The notes under the pieces: generated by a model | What the model was told of the DNA's origin: nothing | Seen by the model: the letters and a program-made list of their open reading frames with translations, nothing else | The model's database searches: none | In this document: piece by piece, positions 1-8,493 of the stretch | How the letters are laid out: every line of letters starts with the position of its first letter | Position numbering within the stretch: position 1 is the first letter of the stretch | Translations under genes and position numbers: made by a program | NCBI RefSeq assembly: GCF_007786445.1 | Contig: NZ_VNJI01000027.1 | Span: 28,767 to 92,766, forward strand | DNA: 64,000 nucleotides | Origin: Paenibacillus cremeus | Lineage (GTDB): Bacteria; Bacillota; Bacilli; Paenibacillales; NBRC-103111 | Reading direction: 5' to 3'

Positions 1-290
1 GTTTTTTCCGGCGCGACCTCCCACTCGATCTGGATGTTCGTTTTCTCCTCCAGCCATTTGCTGAATTCATTCGTGGCGAAATTTTCCACAATGCTGGAGC
101 CCTTGACCATGACGCGCAGCTTCGTCTTTTCCTTCGTGATCGGGAAGACCCCCGCTTCCGTTACGCCGTCCGCCTTCGGGTCGGCTGCGCTTTTGTTTGC
201 TGTATCGCCTGTTTTCCCGTTGGAGCAAGCGCTGACCAGCAGCATGGCCGCTGTCGAGACCGCAAGAATGCTTTTGAACCCTGGTTTCAT
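1..290 (-). CDS. Sugar ABC transporter solute-binding lipoprotein (5' part only)
   Basis: This is the N-terminal part of an extracellular solute-binding lipoprotein; the rest lies beyond the left edge. The ATG at 290 follows an AAGGGGG ribosome site. The first 22 residues form a lipoprotein signal (basic N-terminus, hydrophobic core, lipobox LVSAC with Cys22), so the protein should be anchored on the outer face of the membrane. A Ser/Thr/Asn/Lys linker follows, then a beta-strand start (KTKLRVMVKG) typical of LplA/YtcQ-type family 1 binding proteins. It is the last gene of the run lplB-type permease, ytcP-type permease, binding protein, so it is probably the substrate receptor of that importer. 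The substrate (oligosaccharide or uronide) cannot be read from this fragment. Confidence 0.9.
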   Translation of the reverse strand, partial: MKPGFKSILAVSTAAMLLVSACSNGKTGDTANKSAADPKADGVTEAGVFPITKEKTKLRVMVKGSSIVENFATNEFSKWLEEKTNIQIEWEVAPEK

Positions 291-323
291 AAATGAATAG
301 CCCCCTTGATTTATCCTTTAAAC

Positions 324-1217
324 TTATCCTTTCAATGAGCCAATCATCATGCCCTTGACAAAATGCCGCTGAATAAACGGATAAATGATCAGCACCGGCA
401 CCGTCGACACCACAATCAAAGAGAACTTCAGCAGCTCCCGCAGCCCTTGGCGGGCCACCGCATCAGCCACATCCGTGATCATCGACGAATCGACCTCGTT
501 TTGCACGAGAATGTCCCGGAGCACCAGCTGCAGCGGATACAGCTCCTGCCGCTTCAAATACAGCAGCGCGTTGAAATATTGATTCCAATGCCCGACCGCA
601 TAAAATAAGGCGATAACCGCAATGATCGGACCAGAGAGCGGAAGCACAATTCGGCGGAAAAACGTAAAGTCGCTGCAGCCGTCCATCTGAGCGGCTTCCA
701 GCAGCTCGTCCGGGATCGTCGTTTGAAAATACGTGCGGGCGATAATCATATTCCATACCCCAATGGCCGCAGGAATAATGAGCGACCAGCGGGAATCGAT
801 CAGCCCAAGTCCTTTAACTACCAGATAAGAAGGAATGAGGCCTCCGGAGAACATCATCGTGAACACGAACAGCGCCATAATGACATTGCGGGGCATAAAA
901 TCCTTACGTGAGAGCGGATATGCCGCCATCAGCGTCAGCACCACGTTAAACGCCGTACCGACGACGGTGTAGAACACCGAGTTCAGGAAGCTCGTGACGA
1001 TAAGCGGATGCTTGAATACCGCCGTGTAGCCCTCCAGCGTCATGTCCACCGGATACAGCCATACCTTGCCGGACACCACCGCCGAGGCAGAGCTGAAGGA
1101 TGCGCTGAAAATATAAATGAGCGGATAGAGCACCGTAATCGTGAATAAGAACAAAATCGTATAGTTGATCCAGTTGAACAGCCGGTCGTCGCGGCTTTCT
1201 TTTACGTTACCTGTCAC
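324..1217 (-). CDS. YtcP-like carbohydrate ABC transporter permease (CUT1)
   Basis: 297-residue inner-membrane permease of the MalG/YtcP type with about six membrane segments. The EAA loop is visible around residues 180-200 (ELLEAAQMDGCSDFTFF), the contact site for the ATPase. The protein ends in KGMMIGSLKG, the usual C-terminus of YtcP proteins. The start is a GTG at 1217 preceded by GGAGGAAGTAGA. It lies 15 bp downstream of the LplB-like partner and 33 bp upstream of the binding protein, so the three are almost certainly co-transcribed. No ATPase gene is present; these importers commonly share an MsmX-type ATPase encoded elsewhere. Confidence 0.93.
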   Translation of the reverse strand: MTGNVKESRDDRLFNWINYTILFLFTITVLYPLIYIFSASFSSASAVVSGKVWLYPVDMTLEGYTAVFKHPLIVTSFLNSVFYTVVGTAFNVVLTLMAAYPLSRKDFMPRNVIMALFVFTMMFSGGLIPSYLVVKGLGLIDSRWSLIIPAAIGVWNMIIARTYFQTTIPDELLEAAQMDGCSDFTFFRRIVLPLSGPIIAVIALFYAVGHWNQYFNALLYLKRQELYPLQLVLRDILVQNEVDSSMITDVADAVARQGLRELLKFSLIVVSTVPVLIIYPFIQRHFVKGMMIGSLKG

Positions 1218-1232
1218 TCTACTTCCTCCTCT

Positions 1233-2216
1233 CTACCATAGGCTAGTCTGCCCAACTTTTTTGGCAAATCGATTGACGAGCACCAAAAGAATTAAGCTGA
1301 TCACGGATTTGAACAAGCCGATAGCCGAAGAATACGAGTAGTTAATCGCCGTGGACGCCAGCCCCACCTTGTACACGAACGTGTCGATGACCTCAGAGGC
1401 GCTCATGTTCAACGGATTTTGCATCAGCAAAATTTTCTCAAAGCCGATATCGAGCACGTGCCCGGTGCTCATGATGAGCAGGATTGTAGCAACCGGCATA
1501 ATGCCCGGCAAATCAATATGCCACATGCGGCGCAGCTTGCTCGCTCCATCGACCACTGCGGCTTCATGCAGCGACGGATCAATGGCGGCTAATGCAGCCA
1601 GGTACACGATACAGGAAAACCCGACATTTTGCCAAATGCCCGACCAGACGAAAATGTGCGAAAACCACGCCGGATCGCCGATCCAATTCGCCGGTTCAAT
1701 TCCAATGGCCCGAAGCAGCGTGCTTACCAGTCCGACGCGCGGGTCGAGGATTTGCAGGATGATGCCAACCATAACGACTACAGATATAAAATGCGGAGCG
1801 TACGTAATCATTTGGACCGTTTTTTTGAAAAATTGGTTTTGCACGAAGTTGAGGCACAGCGCCAGCAGGATTGGAAACGGAAAACCGGCAGCCAAGCTGT
1901 AAAAGCTTAGGACGAGTGTGTTCTTCATAACACGGATAAAGTCGTAGGAGTTAAAAAAACGAATGAAATACTTGAATCCAACCCACTCGCTGCCCCAGAT
2001 GCCTTTGGTGGGCACATAGTTTTTGAAGGCGATTAACGCACCGTACATCGGTACGTATTTGAAGACGATCAAATAAAGCACGGGCAGCAGGATCAGCAGG
2101 TAGAGCTGCCATCGGTCCTTGAAATTTCTCGCTAGGCGCGTTAGGAGACCTTCCTTGACCTTCATCGTCTTCGCTGGATTGGAGGTGGATGTAGGGTTAC
2201 TGACGGATACTTGCAT
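1233..2216 (-). CDS. LplB-like carbohydrate ABC transporter permease (CUT1)
   Basis: 327-residue permease of the LplB/YtcP importer group (MalF-like partner), with six predicted membrane segments. A soluble N-terminus of about 35 residues ends in RWQLYLLILLPVLYLI, the first membrane helix characteristic of LplB proteins. The EAA loop (HEAAVVDGASKLRRMWHID) lies near residues 225-245. The ATG at 2216 has an ideal AAGGAGG site 5 nt upstream. It is the first gene of the transporter set and lies 97 bp after the sensor kinase gene on the same strand, suggesting that the two-component system controls the importer. No clear promoter was found in that gap. Confidence 0.93.
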   Translation of the reverse strand: MQVSVSNPTSTSNPAKTMKVKEGLLTRLARNFKDRWQLYLLILLPVLYLIVFKYVPMYGALIAFKNYVPTKGIWGSEWVGFKYFIRFFNSYDFIRVMKNTLVLSFYSLAAGFPFPILLALCLNFVQNQFFKKTVQMITYAPHFISVVVMVGIILQILDPRVGLVSTLLRAIGIEPANWIGDPAWFSHIFVWSGIWQNVGFSCIVYLAALAAIDPSLHEAAVVDGASKLRRMWHIDLPGIMPVATILLIMSTGHVLDIGFEKILLMQNPLNMSASEVIDTFVYKVGLASTAINYSYSSAIGLFKSVISLILLVLVNRFAKKVGQTSLW

Positions 2217-2313
2217 GAAGACCTCCTTACTCGGGGGGCTAAAGTGTAGGTTCGTTTGTCGAATCCTGTACTCTTAGCATAATCCCAAGTGAAGGAGGCC
2301 GCATTATCGTAAC

Positions 2314-4134
2314 TTATTTGGATATGACTTTTTTTGTGCCGGTGGACGGCATATGCAGGGTCATCCGTGTCCCTTGTCCGAGCGTGCTGTCGACTCGAAG
2401 CCCGTACGGCTCTCCGAACACCATCTGAATGCGGCTATGGACGTTGACGAGCCCGATGCTGCCGCCACCTGGCATACTCGTTTCTTCCTCATTCGAGGGC
2501 ACGGCTTGCATCGCCAATCGCGTACGCAGCTGATTCAGCTTGTCCGGCGTCATGCCGCAGCCGTTGTCCTCCACGATCACGTAGAAGTCCTCCTGCTCGC
2601 ACGATGCATCAATGACGATGCGATGATGCTCCTCGATGCCGTCTGGGAACGCGTGCTTAAACACATTTTCGATGAGCGGCTGCAGCGTTAACCGCACCAT
2701 ATGCATCAGCAGCATCTCAGGAGGCACCCGCACGTCGACTTCGAACTCTCTGCCGATGCGAAACTTCATGATCGACATGAAATGGAGCACGTGCTTCAGC
2801 TCGTTGGCTACCGTAATCTCCTCCAGGTCGGTACGGATGGAATAGCGGAGCATGTACGACAGGGAGCGAACGATCTCCTTGATTTCGCTCGACTTCTGGA
2901 TGACGGCGTAGCAAATAATAATTTCCAGCGTGTTATATAAAAAATGCGGATTGATCTGCAGCTGCAGCGACTGAAATTCGGCCAGCTGCCGCTTCAGCGC
3001 GTTATCCTGCTCGCGAAGCTCGGATTCGTAGACGCGATCCACCAGCTCCTCAAGCCGGCCCACCATCGTATTGTAGCTGGTGATCAGGCGGTCCATCTCA
3101 TCGCGGCTGCCGCTGAGCGCAACCTTCGTCCATCGCCCCTTCTCCGTTTGCCGCATTCCGCTCTCCAGCCTGCGCACCGGGTTGACGATCGACCGGCCAA
3201 AGCGGATGGCCAGAAACGACGCCAGCAGCAGCGTCCCCAGCCCGACGTACAGCGTCGTCTGCCGCAGCGCCGCAATCGGCTCCCGCGTCTCCCCGATGGA
3301 CATGCTGGCGACCAGCGTCCAGCCGGAGTAGTCCGAATGGCGGCTGAAGAAGATGCGCCCCTCTTCATCCGGCATGTCGAAGATGCGGTCCGTGTTCTTT
3401 TGCACCGTCTCAAACTGACGGCCTGCCAGCTGCTTGCCGATGCGCTTGGGATCGGGATGATAAATGATTTTGCCACGGTCGTTGACAATGAAAAAGTAGC
3501 CCGATTCCCCCAGCTGAATTCCTTTCCATAGTGTCGTCAATTCGCCTATGCGCATCTCAAAGCCCATGACCCCCGTATATACGCGGGACGTTTGACGGTC
3601 CGAAATTTTGCGCGCGAGGGTCAGATGCCCGTCCAAGAAGCCGGAATCCTGAATCATCAGCATCCCGTCATCCCGGGTATCCTCCTTCAGCTGCTCTACG
3701 TATTCCTCGAACGCTTTATAGTTAATCCGGTTCAACTGGATGTTAAAATCCGTCGCGCGAAAGCCGTTGTTGCCCGCGAGATAGACCATGCTGATTTCCG
3801 GGTTGTTGATGAGCACCGGCTGGAACACTTGCTGCTTAATGATGTTTTCTTTAACTAGAAAATCGCTGACGGTGGTCTCCTTCGGATTGAGCGCGTCCCG
3901 CACCAAGGGCGACGTCAGGATCGACAGCGTAGCCCGCTCGTACCCTTTTAAATACAGGTCGGTCTGGTGTGCGGCATTGTTGACGATCTGCGCGAGCAGC
4001 GCTTGGTATTGATTTTCAAGCTCTCGGGATGAGCGCCAATAGCCCGCCACGCCGATCGTCACCGTGCTCAGCATAATAACGATGACAAAGTAGAGATAGA
4101 TCCGCTGCGACATGCTGACGTTCACCATTTTCAT
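2314..4134 (-). CDS. YesM-type sensor histidine kinase
   Basis: 606-residue membrane sensor kinase of the LytS/YesM class. Order: N-terminal membrane helix (about residues 10-30), a large extracellular dCache-like sensor, a second membrane helix near 290-310, a HAMP linker, the His_kinase box INPHFLYNTLE with the phosphorylated His near residue 397, and a GHKL ATPase with the N box (PLIENVFKHA) and G boxes (VEDNGCGM, GGSIGLVNV). The ATG overlaps the stop codon of the response regulator gene by 4 bp (ATGA), which implies translational coupling. It probably senses an external saccharide or the loaded binding protein and phosphorylates the upstream-encoded regulator. Confidence 0.95.
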   Translation of the reverse strand: MKMVNVSMSQRIYLYFVIVIMLSTVTIGVAGYWRSSRELENQYQALLAQIVNNAAHQTDLYLKGYERATLSILTSPLVRDALNPKETTVSDFLVKENIIKQQVFQPVLINNPEISMVYLAGNNGFRATDFNIQLNRINYKAFEEYVEQLKEDTRDDGMLMIQDSGFLDGHLTLARKISDRQTSRVYTGVMGFEMRIGELTTLWKGIQLGESGYFFIVNDRGKIIYHPDPKRIGKQLAGRQFETVQKNTDRIFDMPDEEGRIFFSRHSDYSGWTLVASMSIGETREPIAALRQTTLYVGLGTLLLASFLAIRFGRSIVNPVRRLESGMRQTEKGRWTKVALSGSRDEMDRLITSYNTMVGRLEELVDRVYESELREQDNALKRQLAEFQSLQLQINPHFLYNTLEIIICYAVIQKSSEIKEIVRSLSYMLRYSIRTDLEEITVANELKHVLHFMSIMKFRIGREFEVDVRVPPEMLLMHMVRLTLQPLIENVFKHAFPDGIEEHHRIVIDASCEQEDFYVIVEDNGCGMTPDKLNQLRTRLAMQAVPSNEEETSMPGGGSIGLVNVHSRIQMVFGEPYGLRVDSTLGQGTRMTLHMPSTGTKKVISK

Positions 4135-5162
4135 TTGATCCCCAGCATGCTGCGGAATTCGGTCGGGGAGCAGCCGGTCGCTTTCTTGAACACCCGGGAA
4201 AAATGCGGATAGCTGTCGTAGCCGACCTCCGCAACGATATCGATAATTTTATAATGAGGAATCGCCAGCAGCCGTTTGGCATGCTCGATCCGTTTGCGCA
4301 AGCGGTAGTGCACGAACGTTTCATTGGTCGCTTTTTTAAAATAGTGGCTGAAATACGTCGGCGTCACGCCGAGCCGATCCGCCACCGCCTCCAGCGTCAG
4401 CTCCTCGCGGTAATGCTGCTCGATGTACTGCAGCGCCGCTTCCAGCAGATTGAGCTGACCGCCTCCCCGGGCCTCCAGCAGCTGGTGCAGCCACGCGAAT
4501 ACTTGCCCCTCGAACGCCTCGAATGCCTGCCGGCCGGACTTATTTGCCCCCGTATGCTTCGGGTCCATCTGGAATTTAAACACCCCGCGCGCGTTCAGCT
4601 TCCCGGCCAGCAGCTCCAGCCCATCCTGCGCCATTTGCAACAGCGGAAACCCTCCGCCATCGGCCGCATCCGCAAAATAATGCGCCTTTCCCTCTTGCAG
4701 CAGCTCGCTGACCCGGCCTTCCTCAGCCTGCCAGAGCGCCTCCTCTAGCTGGACCACCCATTGCTCGAAGCGCGACAAGGAGAACGTGCCGGATTTCACC
4801 TCGCTGAGCACTTTGCCGAGCACAGGATACAGCTCCAGTTCGGTCACCGGCTTCAGCAGGTATTCCTTCACTCCGTAGGACATGCATTTCTGGGCATACG
4901 CAAAATCGCCGTACCCGGACAGCACGATCACCTGCGTCGGCAGCCTGTGCTCGCGCATTTGGCGGCACAGCTCGATGCCGTCCATCTTCGGCATGCGGAT
5001 ATCGGTCAGCACGATGTCCGGCGGATCCGCTAGGATCGCGTTCAGCGCGCTGCTGCCGTCCGTGAAGGTTCGAATCTCTTCGAACCGGTTATATTCTCGA
5101 ATCATTTGGCTGATGCCAAAGCAAATGATCGGCTCATCATCCACGATATAAATGCGACTCAT
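4131..5162 (-). CDS. YesN-type response regulator, AraC DNA-binding domain
   Basis: 343-residue response regulator. The receiver domain (residues 1-120) has acidic pocket D8/D9, phosphoacceptor D54 (LTDIRMPKMDG) and K104 (LLKPV). A linker follows, and the C-terminal 100 residues form an AraC-type double helix-turn-helix ending in GYDSYPHFSRVFKKATGCSP. An upstream in-frame start would add 33 residues before the conserved MSRIYIVDDE; the ATG at 5162 is preferred because it begins exactly at the receiver domain and has a GGGAGGG site. The gene is first in the pair and probably activates the adjacent importer operon. Confidence 0.94.
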   Translation of the reverse strand: MSRIYIVDDEPIICFGISQMIREYNRFEEIRTFTDGSSALNAILADPPDIVLTDIRMPKMDGIELCRQMREHRLPTQVIVLSGYGDFAYAQKCMSYGVKEYLLKPVTELELYPVLGKVLSEVKSGTFSLSRFEQWVVQLEEALWQAEEGRVSELLQEGKAHYFADAADGGGFPLLQMAQDGLELLAGKLNARGVFKFQMDPKHTGANKSGRQAFEAFEGQVFAWLHQLLEARGGGQLNLLEAALQYIEQHYREELTLEAVADRLGVTPTYFSHYFKKATNETFVHYRLRKRIEHAKRLLAIPHYKIIDIVAEVGYDSYPHFSRVFKKATGCSPTEFRSMLGIK

Positions 5163-5198
5163 GCCAAGCCCTCCCACAGGTGCCTTCAACTGGCTCCT

Positions 5199-5207
5199 AT
5201 TATAGCA
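5199..5207 (-). promoter_or_regulatory. Extended -10 promoter of the regulator/kinase pair
   Basis: On the minus strand the sequence reads TGCTATAAT, a perfect extended -10 element, 37 bp upstream of the regulator start. No good -35 hexamer lies 16-18 bp further upstream, as expected for a promoter that depends on the TGn extension. Confidence 0.6.
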
Positions 5208-5256
5208 TCGCGCTCCCCTGTTTTGGGAAGTAGAAAAATGGCGGGGAGGTGGTCCT

Positions 5257-5400
5257 GCCATTAGTTGCTTTTGGAGCAGCTAATTTCAGCATGCGCCATC
5301 TGAGCTGCCCATTAGTTGCTTTATGAGCAGCTATTGCAGATTTTCCGCGCTCCTCCGCCTTATTTCTCCCAATAGTTGCTCTCAGAGCAGCTATTGGCAG
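5257..5400 (-). repeat. Three copies of a TAGCTGCTC-N-AGCAACTA palindromic repeat
   Basis: Read on the minus strand, three near-identical units occur: TAGCTGCTCCAAAAGCAACT, TAGCTGCTCATAAAGCAACT and TAGCTGCTCTGAGAGCAACT, each followed by AATGG or ATTGG. Their starts are 51 and 60 bp apart. Each unit is an imperfect palindrome (AGCTGCT / AGCAACT, one G-U pair), so the RNA could form short hairpins. Two more copies, again 60 bp apart, lie at 13183 and 13243. The array fills most of the 323-bp gap between the regulator and the next gene. An 85-codon open frame across it consists mainly of repeat sequence and is not called as a gene. Confidence 0.8.
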
Positions 5401-5429
5401 TATTATTGTCCTATCGGGGTTCGTTAACA

Positions 5430-5461
5430 ACAAAAAAGCGTGTGCCAAATTCAGCACACAC
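5430..5461 (-). terminator. Terminator of the amino-sugar operon
   Basis: On the minus strand GTGTGTGC-TGAATTTG-GCACACGC forms an 8-bp stem followed by TTTTTTG, 25 bp after the stop of the last oxidoreductase gene. Confidence 0.8.
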
Positions 5462-5485
5462 TAAAAGTAACGCTATTTCAACTCC

Positions 5486-6379
5486 CTACAACAGCACTGT
5501 CTGACCGGTAACCCTGCTTTCATTAGCCGCCTCGAGGAACCGCATGATCTCGACGGTTTCCTCCGGTTCGATCGGCGAGACGCGGGATTGGAACATCCGC
5601 ATCGTATCCTCGAGCAGGCCGGCGTACAGCGGCTTCGGATGCTTCCGGGCATCGACCAGCTGGATCGTTTTTTCCCGGTGGATCACCACGCCGAAGCTGT
5701 TGTTGCCCTTGCGGTTGCCCCGGGCCGTTCCAATCCGGCCGTCCTCCCACACCCCGACGATCATGTCGTAGTCGCCGTTGCAGGTAACCGTGACTTGCTT
5801 GCAGCCCTTGCCGAGTCCCCGGTAGAGCATCTCGACACAATGAATGCCGTACCAGTGGTAAAACGGCATCGGCGCACTCTCCACCATCGGGCCGGAGCAG
5901 TCCATCCCGAGCACTTCGCCTTCGTCCTGCTGCAGCGCCTGAACGAAGTCCTCGGCATACCGCAGACTGGACGCGCTCATCAGCGGAACGTTATAATCCC
6001 GCGCGAGCTGAAGCATCTCCCTAGCCTCTTCCGTAGTCGCCGAGAACGGCTTATCGATATAGACTGGCTTCCCGTACGGGGCAATCGCGCGGAACTGCTC
6101 CAAGTGCACTCGCCCGTCCACCGAGGTGAGCAGAATCGCATCGGATGCTTCCGCCACTTCCTCCAGCGTATCCACGAGCTTGATGCCGTACTCTTCCGTC
6201 AGCTTTTTCGTAATCCCTTCAATTCGGGAGTAGCTGACCTCCAGATCATCAGAGCCCCCCTTGTAGGCGAGCTCCACCCGACCTCCCGGCACGTGGTAGG
6301 GAACTTCCGGGTTGTTGAGCAGCTTGATAAACGCTTCGCAATGTGATGTGTCCAGTCCGATCATGCCGATTTTAAGCAA
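5486..6379 (-). CDS. Gfo/Idh/MocA family oxidoreductase
   Basis: 297-residue NAD(P)-dependent oxidoreductase-like protein. The N-terminus (MLKIGMIGLDTSHCEAF) is a degenerate Rossmann start in which the usual GxGxxG is GLDTSH. The catalytic-domain signature EKP appears as IDKPFSATTEEA, and a substrate-domain motif HWYGIHCVEMLYRGLG follows, with a His in the position of the family's catalytic region. The start is probably TTG at 6379 (GAGG site upstream). It is the last gene of the amino-sugar operon, separated from nagA by a remnant of a binding-protein gene. Substrate unknown; probably a sugar or inositol derivative. Confidence 0.88.
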   Translation of the reverse strand: MLKIGMIGLDTSHCEAFIKLLNNPEVPYHVPGGRVELAYKGGSDDLEVSYSRIEGITKKLTEEYGIKLVDTLEEVAEASDAILLTSVDGRVHLEQFRAIAPYGKPVYIDKPFSATTEEAREMLQLARDYNVPLMSASSLRYAEDFVQALQQDEGEVLGMDCSGPMVESAPMPFYHWYGIHCVEMLYRGLGKGCKQVTVTCNGDYDMIVGVWEDGRIGTARGNRKGNNSFGVVIHREKTIQLVDARKHPKPLYAGLLEDTMRMFQSRVSPIEPEETVEIMRFLEAANESRVTGQTVLL

Positions 6380-6415
6380 GACGTTCAGCCTCTTTTCCGC
6401 GTGTAATGGTAATGG

Positions 6416-6499
6416 TTACTTCGCCAGCACGGCCGTAATCGCTTTATTGGCGCCTTCATCCGCCTGCCGGAGCGCGCTGTTCACGTCAGCCTTGCCGTT
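6416..6499 (-). pseudogene. C-terminal remnant of a sugar ABC solute-binding protein gene
   Basis: A 27-codon open stretch ending in TAA at 6416 reads NGKADVNSALRQADEGANK followed by AITAVLAK. This matches the C-terminal helix pattern of family 1 sugar-binding proteins (xGKxxxxxALxxAxxxANKAI). There is no start codon or upstream coding sequence: the frame runs directly into the 3' end of nagA, which reads in another frame and ends at 6486. The likely history is deletion of almost the whole binding-protein gene, with the junction near 6500. Confidence 0.7.
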
Positions 6500-7673
6500 T
6501 CGTTGTGTACATGCTTGCCCCGCTCTTGTATACCTCTACAGGAATCGCCTTGCTTCCATCCCACTCCATCAGCAACAAATCGGCTGGCGCGCCAAACTCC
6601 AAGCCATTCGCCGCTTGCAGCCCGACCTTCGCCGCTGGGCGAACGGAGGCCATCTCCCAAGCGTCCGCCAAGCTGCACAGCCCCCGGCCGACCATATGCG
6701 CGATGCTCCACAGCAGCATTTGCGCGGACCCGGCCAAGAGCCTCGGATCGTCGGCCAGATGCAGCCGGCCCGACTCCGTCAGCACGACCCGTCCGCCCAC
6801 CGGCGTCTCATAGGCGCCCGGCGGCATGCCGCTTAAGTGAACGGCGTCGCTGACGAGCAGCATCTGCTCCTCCTTCACCTTGAGGACGACCTTTAGCACC
6901 GCATCGGGCAGATGGAAGCCGTCGGCGATGACGCAGCTCCACAGCTCATTACACGCCAGCTGCTCCCACAGGTAATTCGGATGCCTTGGCAGCACCGGAT
7001 GCGCGCCGTTGCCGAAGTGCGTGGACATCGAGGCTCCAGCCTCGGCGGCGGCACGAATCTGCTCCGGCGAAGCAGCCGTGTGCCCGATGGATACAACGAT
7101 GCCTTGCTCCACACACCGGCGGATAAAAGCAGGCGCCTCCGGCCATTCCGGCGACAGCGTCACGATGCGGATGCGCCCGCCCGCCGCGTCCTGCCAGCGC
7201 TGAAGCAGCTCCCAGTCGGGCGCCGTGACATGCGCTTTCGGATGAGCGCCCCGCGCCCCGTCCTCCGGCGAAATGAACGGGCCCTCCAAGTGGATCCCCG
7301 CGATGCAGGCTGCGGTCAGCGGGTCTTCTTCGCAAGCACATGCGATGGCGCTCACTGCCTGCTCGATGAAGGCCGCAGAATTCGTAATTACTGTCGGGTA
7401 GTACGAGGTGACTCCCTCTTTCCACAACGCGCGGGTGACACTATGGACGACTTCCGGCGTGATGGAGTCCGCGTTAAAGTCCATGCCCTGATAGCCGTTC
7501 AGCTGCAAATCCACCAGCCCGGGTCCGATCAGCGGCAGCGGCTGTTGTGACAGGCTGTCGCCCGCCCCCTCCCACTCGTCGATCCGCTTCAGCTTGCCGT
7601 CTTCGACGACGACCTCGATCGGCTGCCCGCTCCGGTAATGCCTTCCTCTTATCACGGTTCGCTCATGTGCCAA
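6486..7673 (-). CDS. nagA: N-acetylglucosamine-6-phosphate deacetylase
   Basis: 395-residue cytoplasmic amidohydrolase that removes acetate from N-acetylglucosamine-6-phosphate, giving glucosamine-6-phosphate for NagB. Landmarks in order: the metal-binding GIHLEGPFISPEDGARGAHP, VSIGHTAAS, STHFGNGAHP, and the catalytic Asp in LLVSDAVHLSGMPPG. Length is normal for the family. The start appears to be TTG at 7673, six bases after the nagB stop, with an AGGTGG site inside nagB. The last codons lie at the junction with a deleted binding-protein gene (6416-6499), so the final few residues may not be the ancestral ones. Confidence 0.95.
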   Translation of the reverse strand: MAHERTVIRGRHYRSGQPIEVVVEDGKLKRIDEWEGAGDSLSQQPLPLIGPGLVDLQLNGYQGMDFNADSITPEVVHSVTRALWKEGVTSYYPTVITNSAAFIEQAVSAIACACEEDPLTAACIAGIHLEGPFISPEDGARGAHPKAHVTAPDWELLQRWQDAAGGRIRIVTLSPEWPEAPAFIRRCVEQGIVVSIGHTAASPEQIRAAAEAGASMSTHFGNGAHPVLPRHPNYLWEQLACNELWSCVIADGFHLPDAVLKVVLKVKEEQMLLVSDAVHLSGMPPGAYETPVGGRVVLTESGRLHLADDPRLLAGSAQMLLWSIAHMVGRGLCSLADAWEMASVRPAAKVGLQAANGLEFGAPADLLLMEWDGSKAIPVEVYKSGASMYTTKRQG

Positions 7674-7679
7674 GGCAGG

Positions 7680-8456
7680 TCACAGCCACCTTTCGTACTC
7701 GCAGGAGTCGCGGTCTACGTACAGCGTGCAGTCCGGATGCGAACGCAGCGCCGTAGCAGGGCAGGCCGTACCGACCGGCCCGGTGATCGTAGCGGTGACG
7801 GCGGCACGCTTGGTCGGGCCCGGCACCATGCAGAAGAGATGGGACCCGGACATGAGAGCCGGGATCGTGAGCGTGAGCGCGTGCGTAGGCACGGAGGCCA
7901 GGTCCGGGAAGCAGCCGTCGTTGACCTGCTGCTGGCGGCACGCCAAATCCAGCTTCACCGGCTTCACCCATTGCGGGTCCTGGAAGTCCGCCACGGGCGG
8001 ATCGTTGAACGCGATATGGCCGTTCTCGCCGATGCCGAGACAGACGATGTCGATCGGCTTCTCCTGCAGCAGGGCGGCGTACCGCGCGCATTCCGCCTCC
8101 GCCGATCCCGTGCTGTCGATCAGGTGCACTTCGCCCGGCTTCACCTGGTCGAACAGCTTTTCGCAGACGAATCGGCTGAACGCTTGCGGAGCACCTGGCG
8201 GCAGTCCGATATATTCGTCCATATGAAACACCGTGATTGCTGACCAGTCAATGCCTTCCGCGGCCGCAAGCGCTGCCAAAAATTCATTTTGGGATGGAGC
8301 AGCCGCAAAAATCATCCGCAAGCTCCCTTTTTCCCACTGCAGCTGCCTAATGCGTTCAATCGCTTGCTCCGCCGCCGCTTTCCCCAAGGCCCCCCGATCG
8401 GAATACACCTGCACCTTCAAATGCTCCGCTGTAAAAGCTCGAATTGGCTCCGTCAT
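7680..8456 (-). CDS. nagB: Glucosamine-6-phosphate deaminase
   Basis: 258-residue sugar-phosphate isomerase/deaminase converting glucosamine-6-phosphate to fructose-6-phosphate and ammonia. Family motifs: VFHMDEYIGLP (catalytic Asp) and CLGIGENGHIAFNDPP (active-site His/Glu loop). An in-frame GTG at 8468 would abut the AAAGGAG site, leaving only one base of spacing; the ATG at 8456 starts the conserved region (MTEPIRAF) and is preferred. It lies 37 bp after an oxidoreductase gene and 6 bp before nagA, in the usual nagB-nagA pairing. Confidence 0.95.
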   Translation of the reverse strand: MTEPIRAFTAEHLKVQVYSDRGALGKAAAEQAIERIRQLQWEKGSLRMIFAAAPSQNEFLAALAAAEGIDWSAITVFHMDEYIGLPPGAPQAFSRFVCEKLFDQVKPGEVHLIDSTGSAEAECARYAALLQEKPIDIVCLGIGENGHIAFNDPPVADFQDPQWVKPVKLDLACRQQQVNDGCFPDLASVPTHALTLTIPALMSGSHLFCMVPGPTKRAAVTATITGPVGTACPATALRSHPDCTLYVDRDSCEYERWL

Positions 8457-8493
8457 CGTCCGTTCCACGCTCCTTTAGAGTGAGTGCTGATCG

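Noticed and set aside
5200..5457. 85-codon open frame on the minus strand
   Set aside because: It is made mostly of the palindromic repeat units and a terminator, has no ribosome site, and resembles no protein family.
8457..8468. GTG start for nagB at 8468
   Set aside because: It directly abuts the AAAGGAG site (one base of spacing); the ATG at 8456 fits the family N-terminus.
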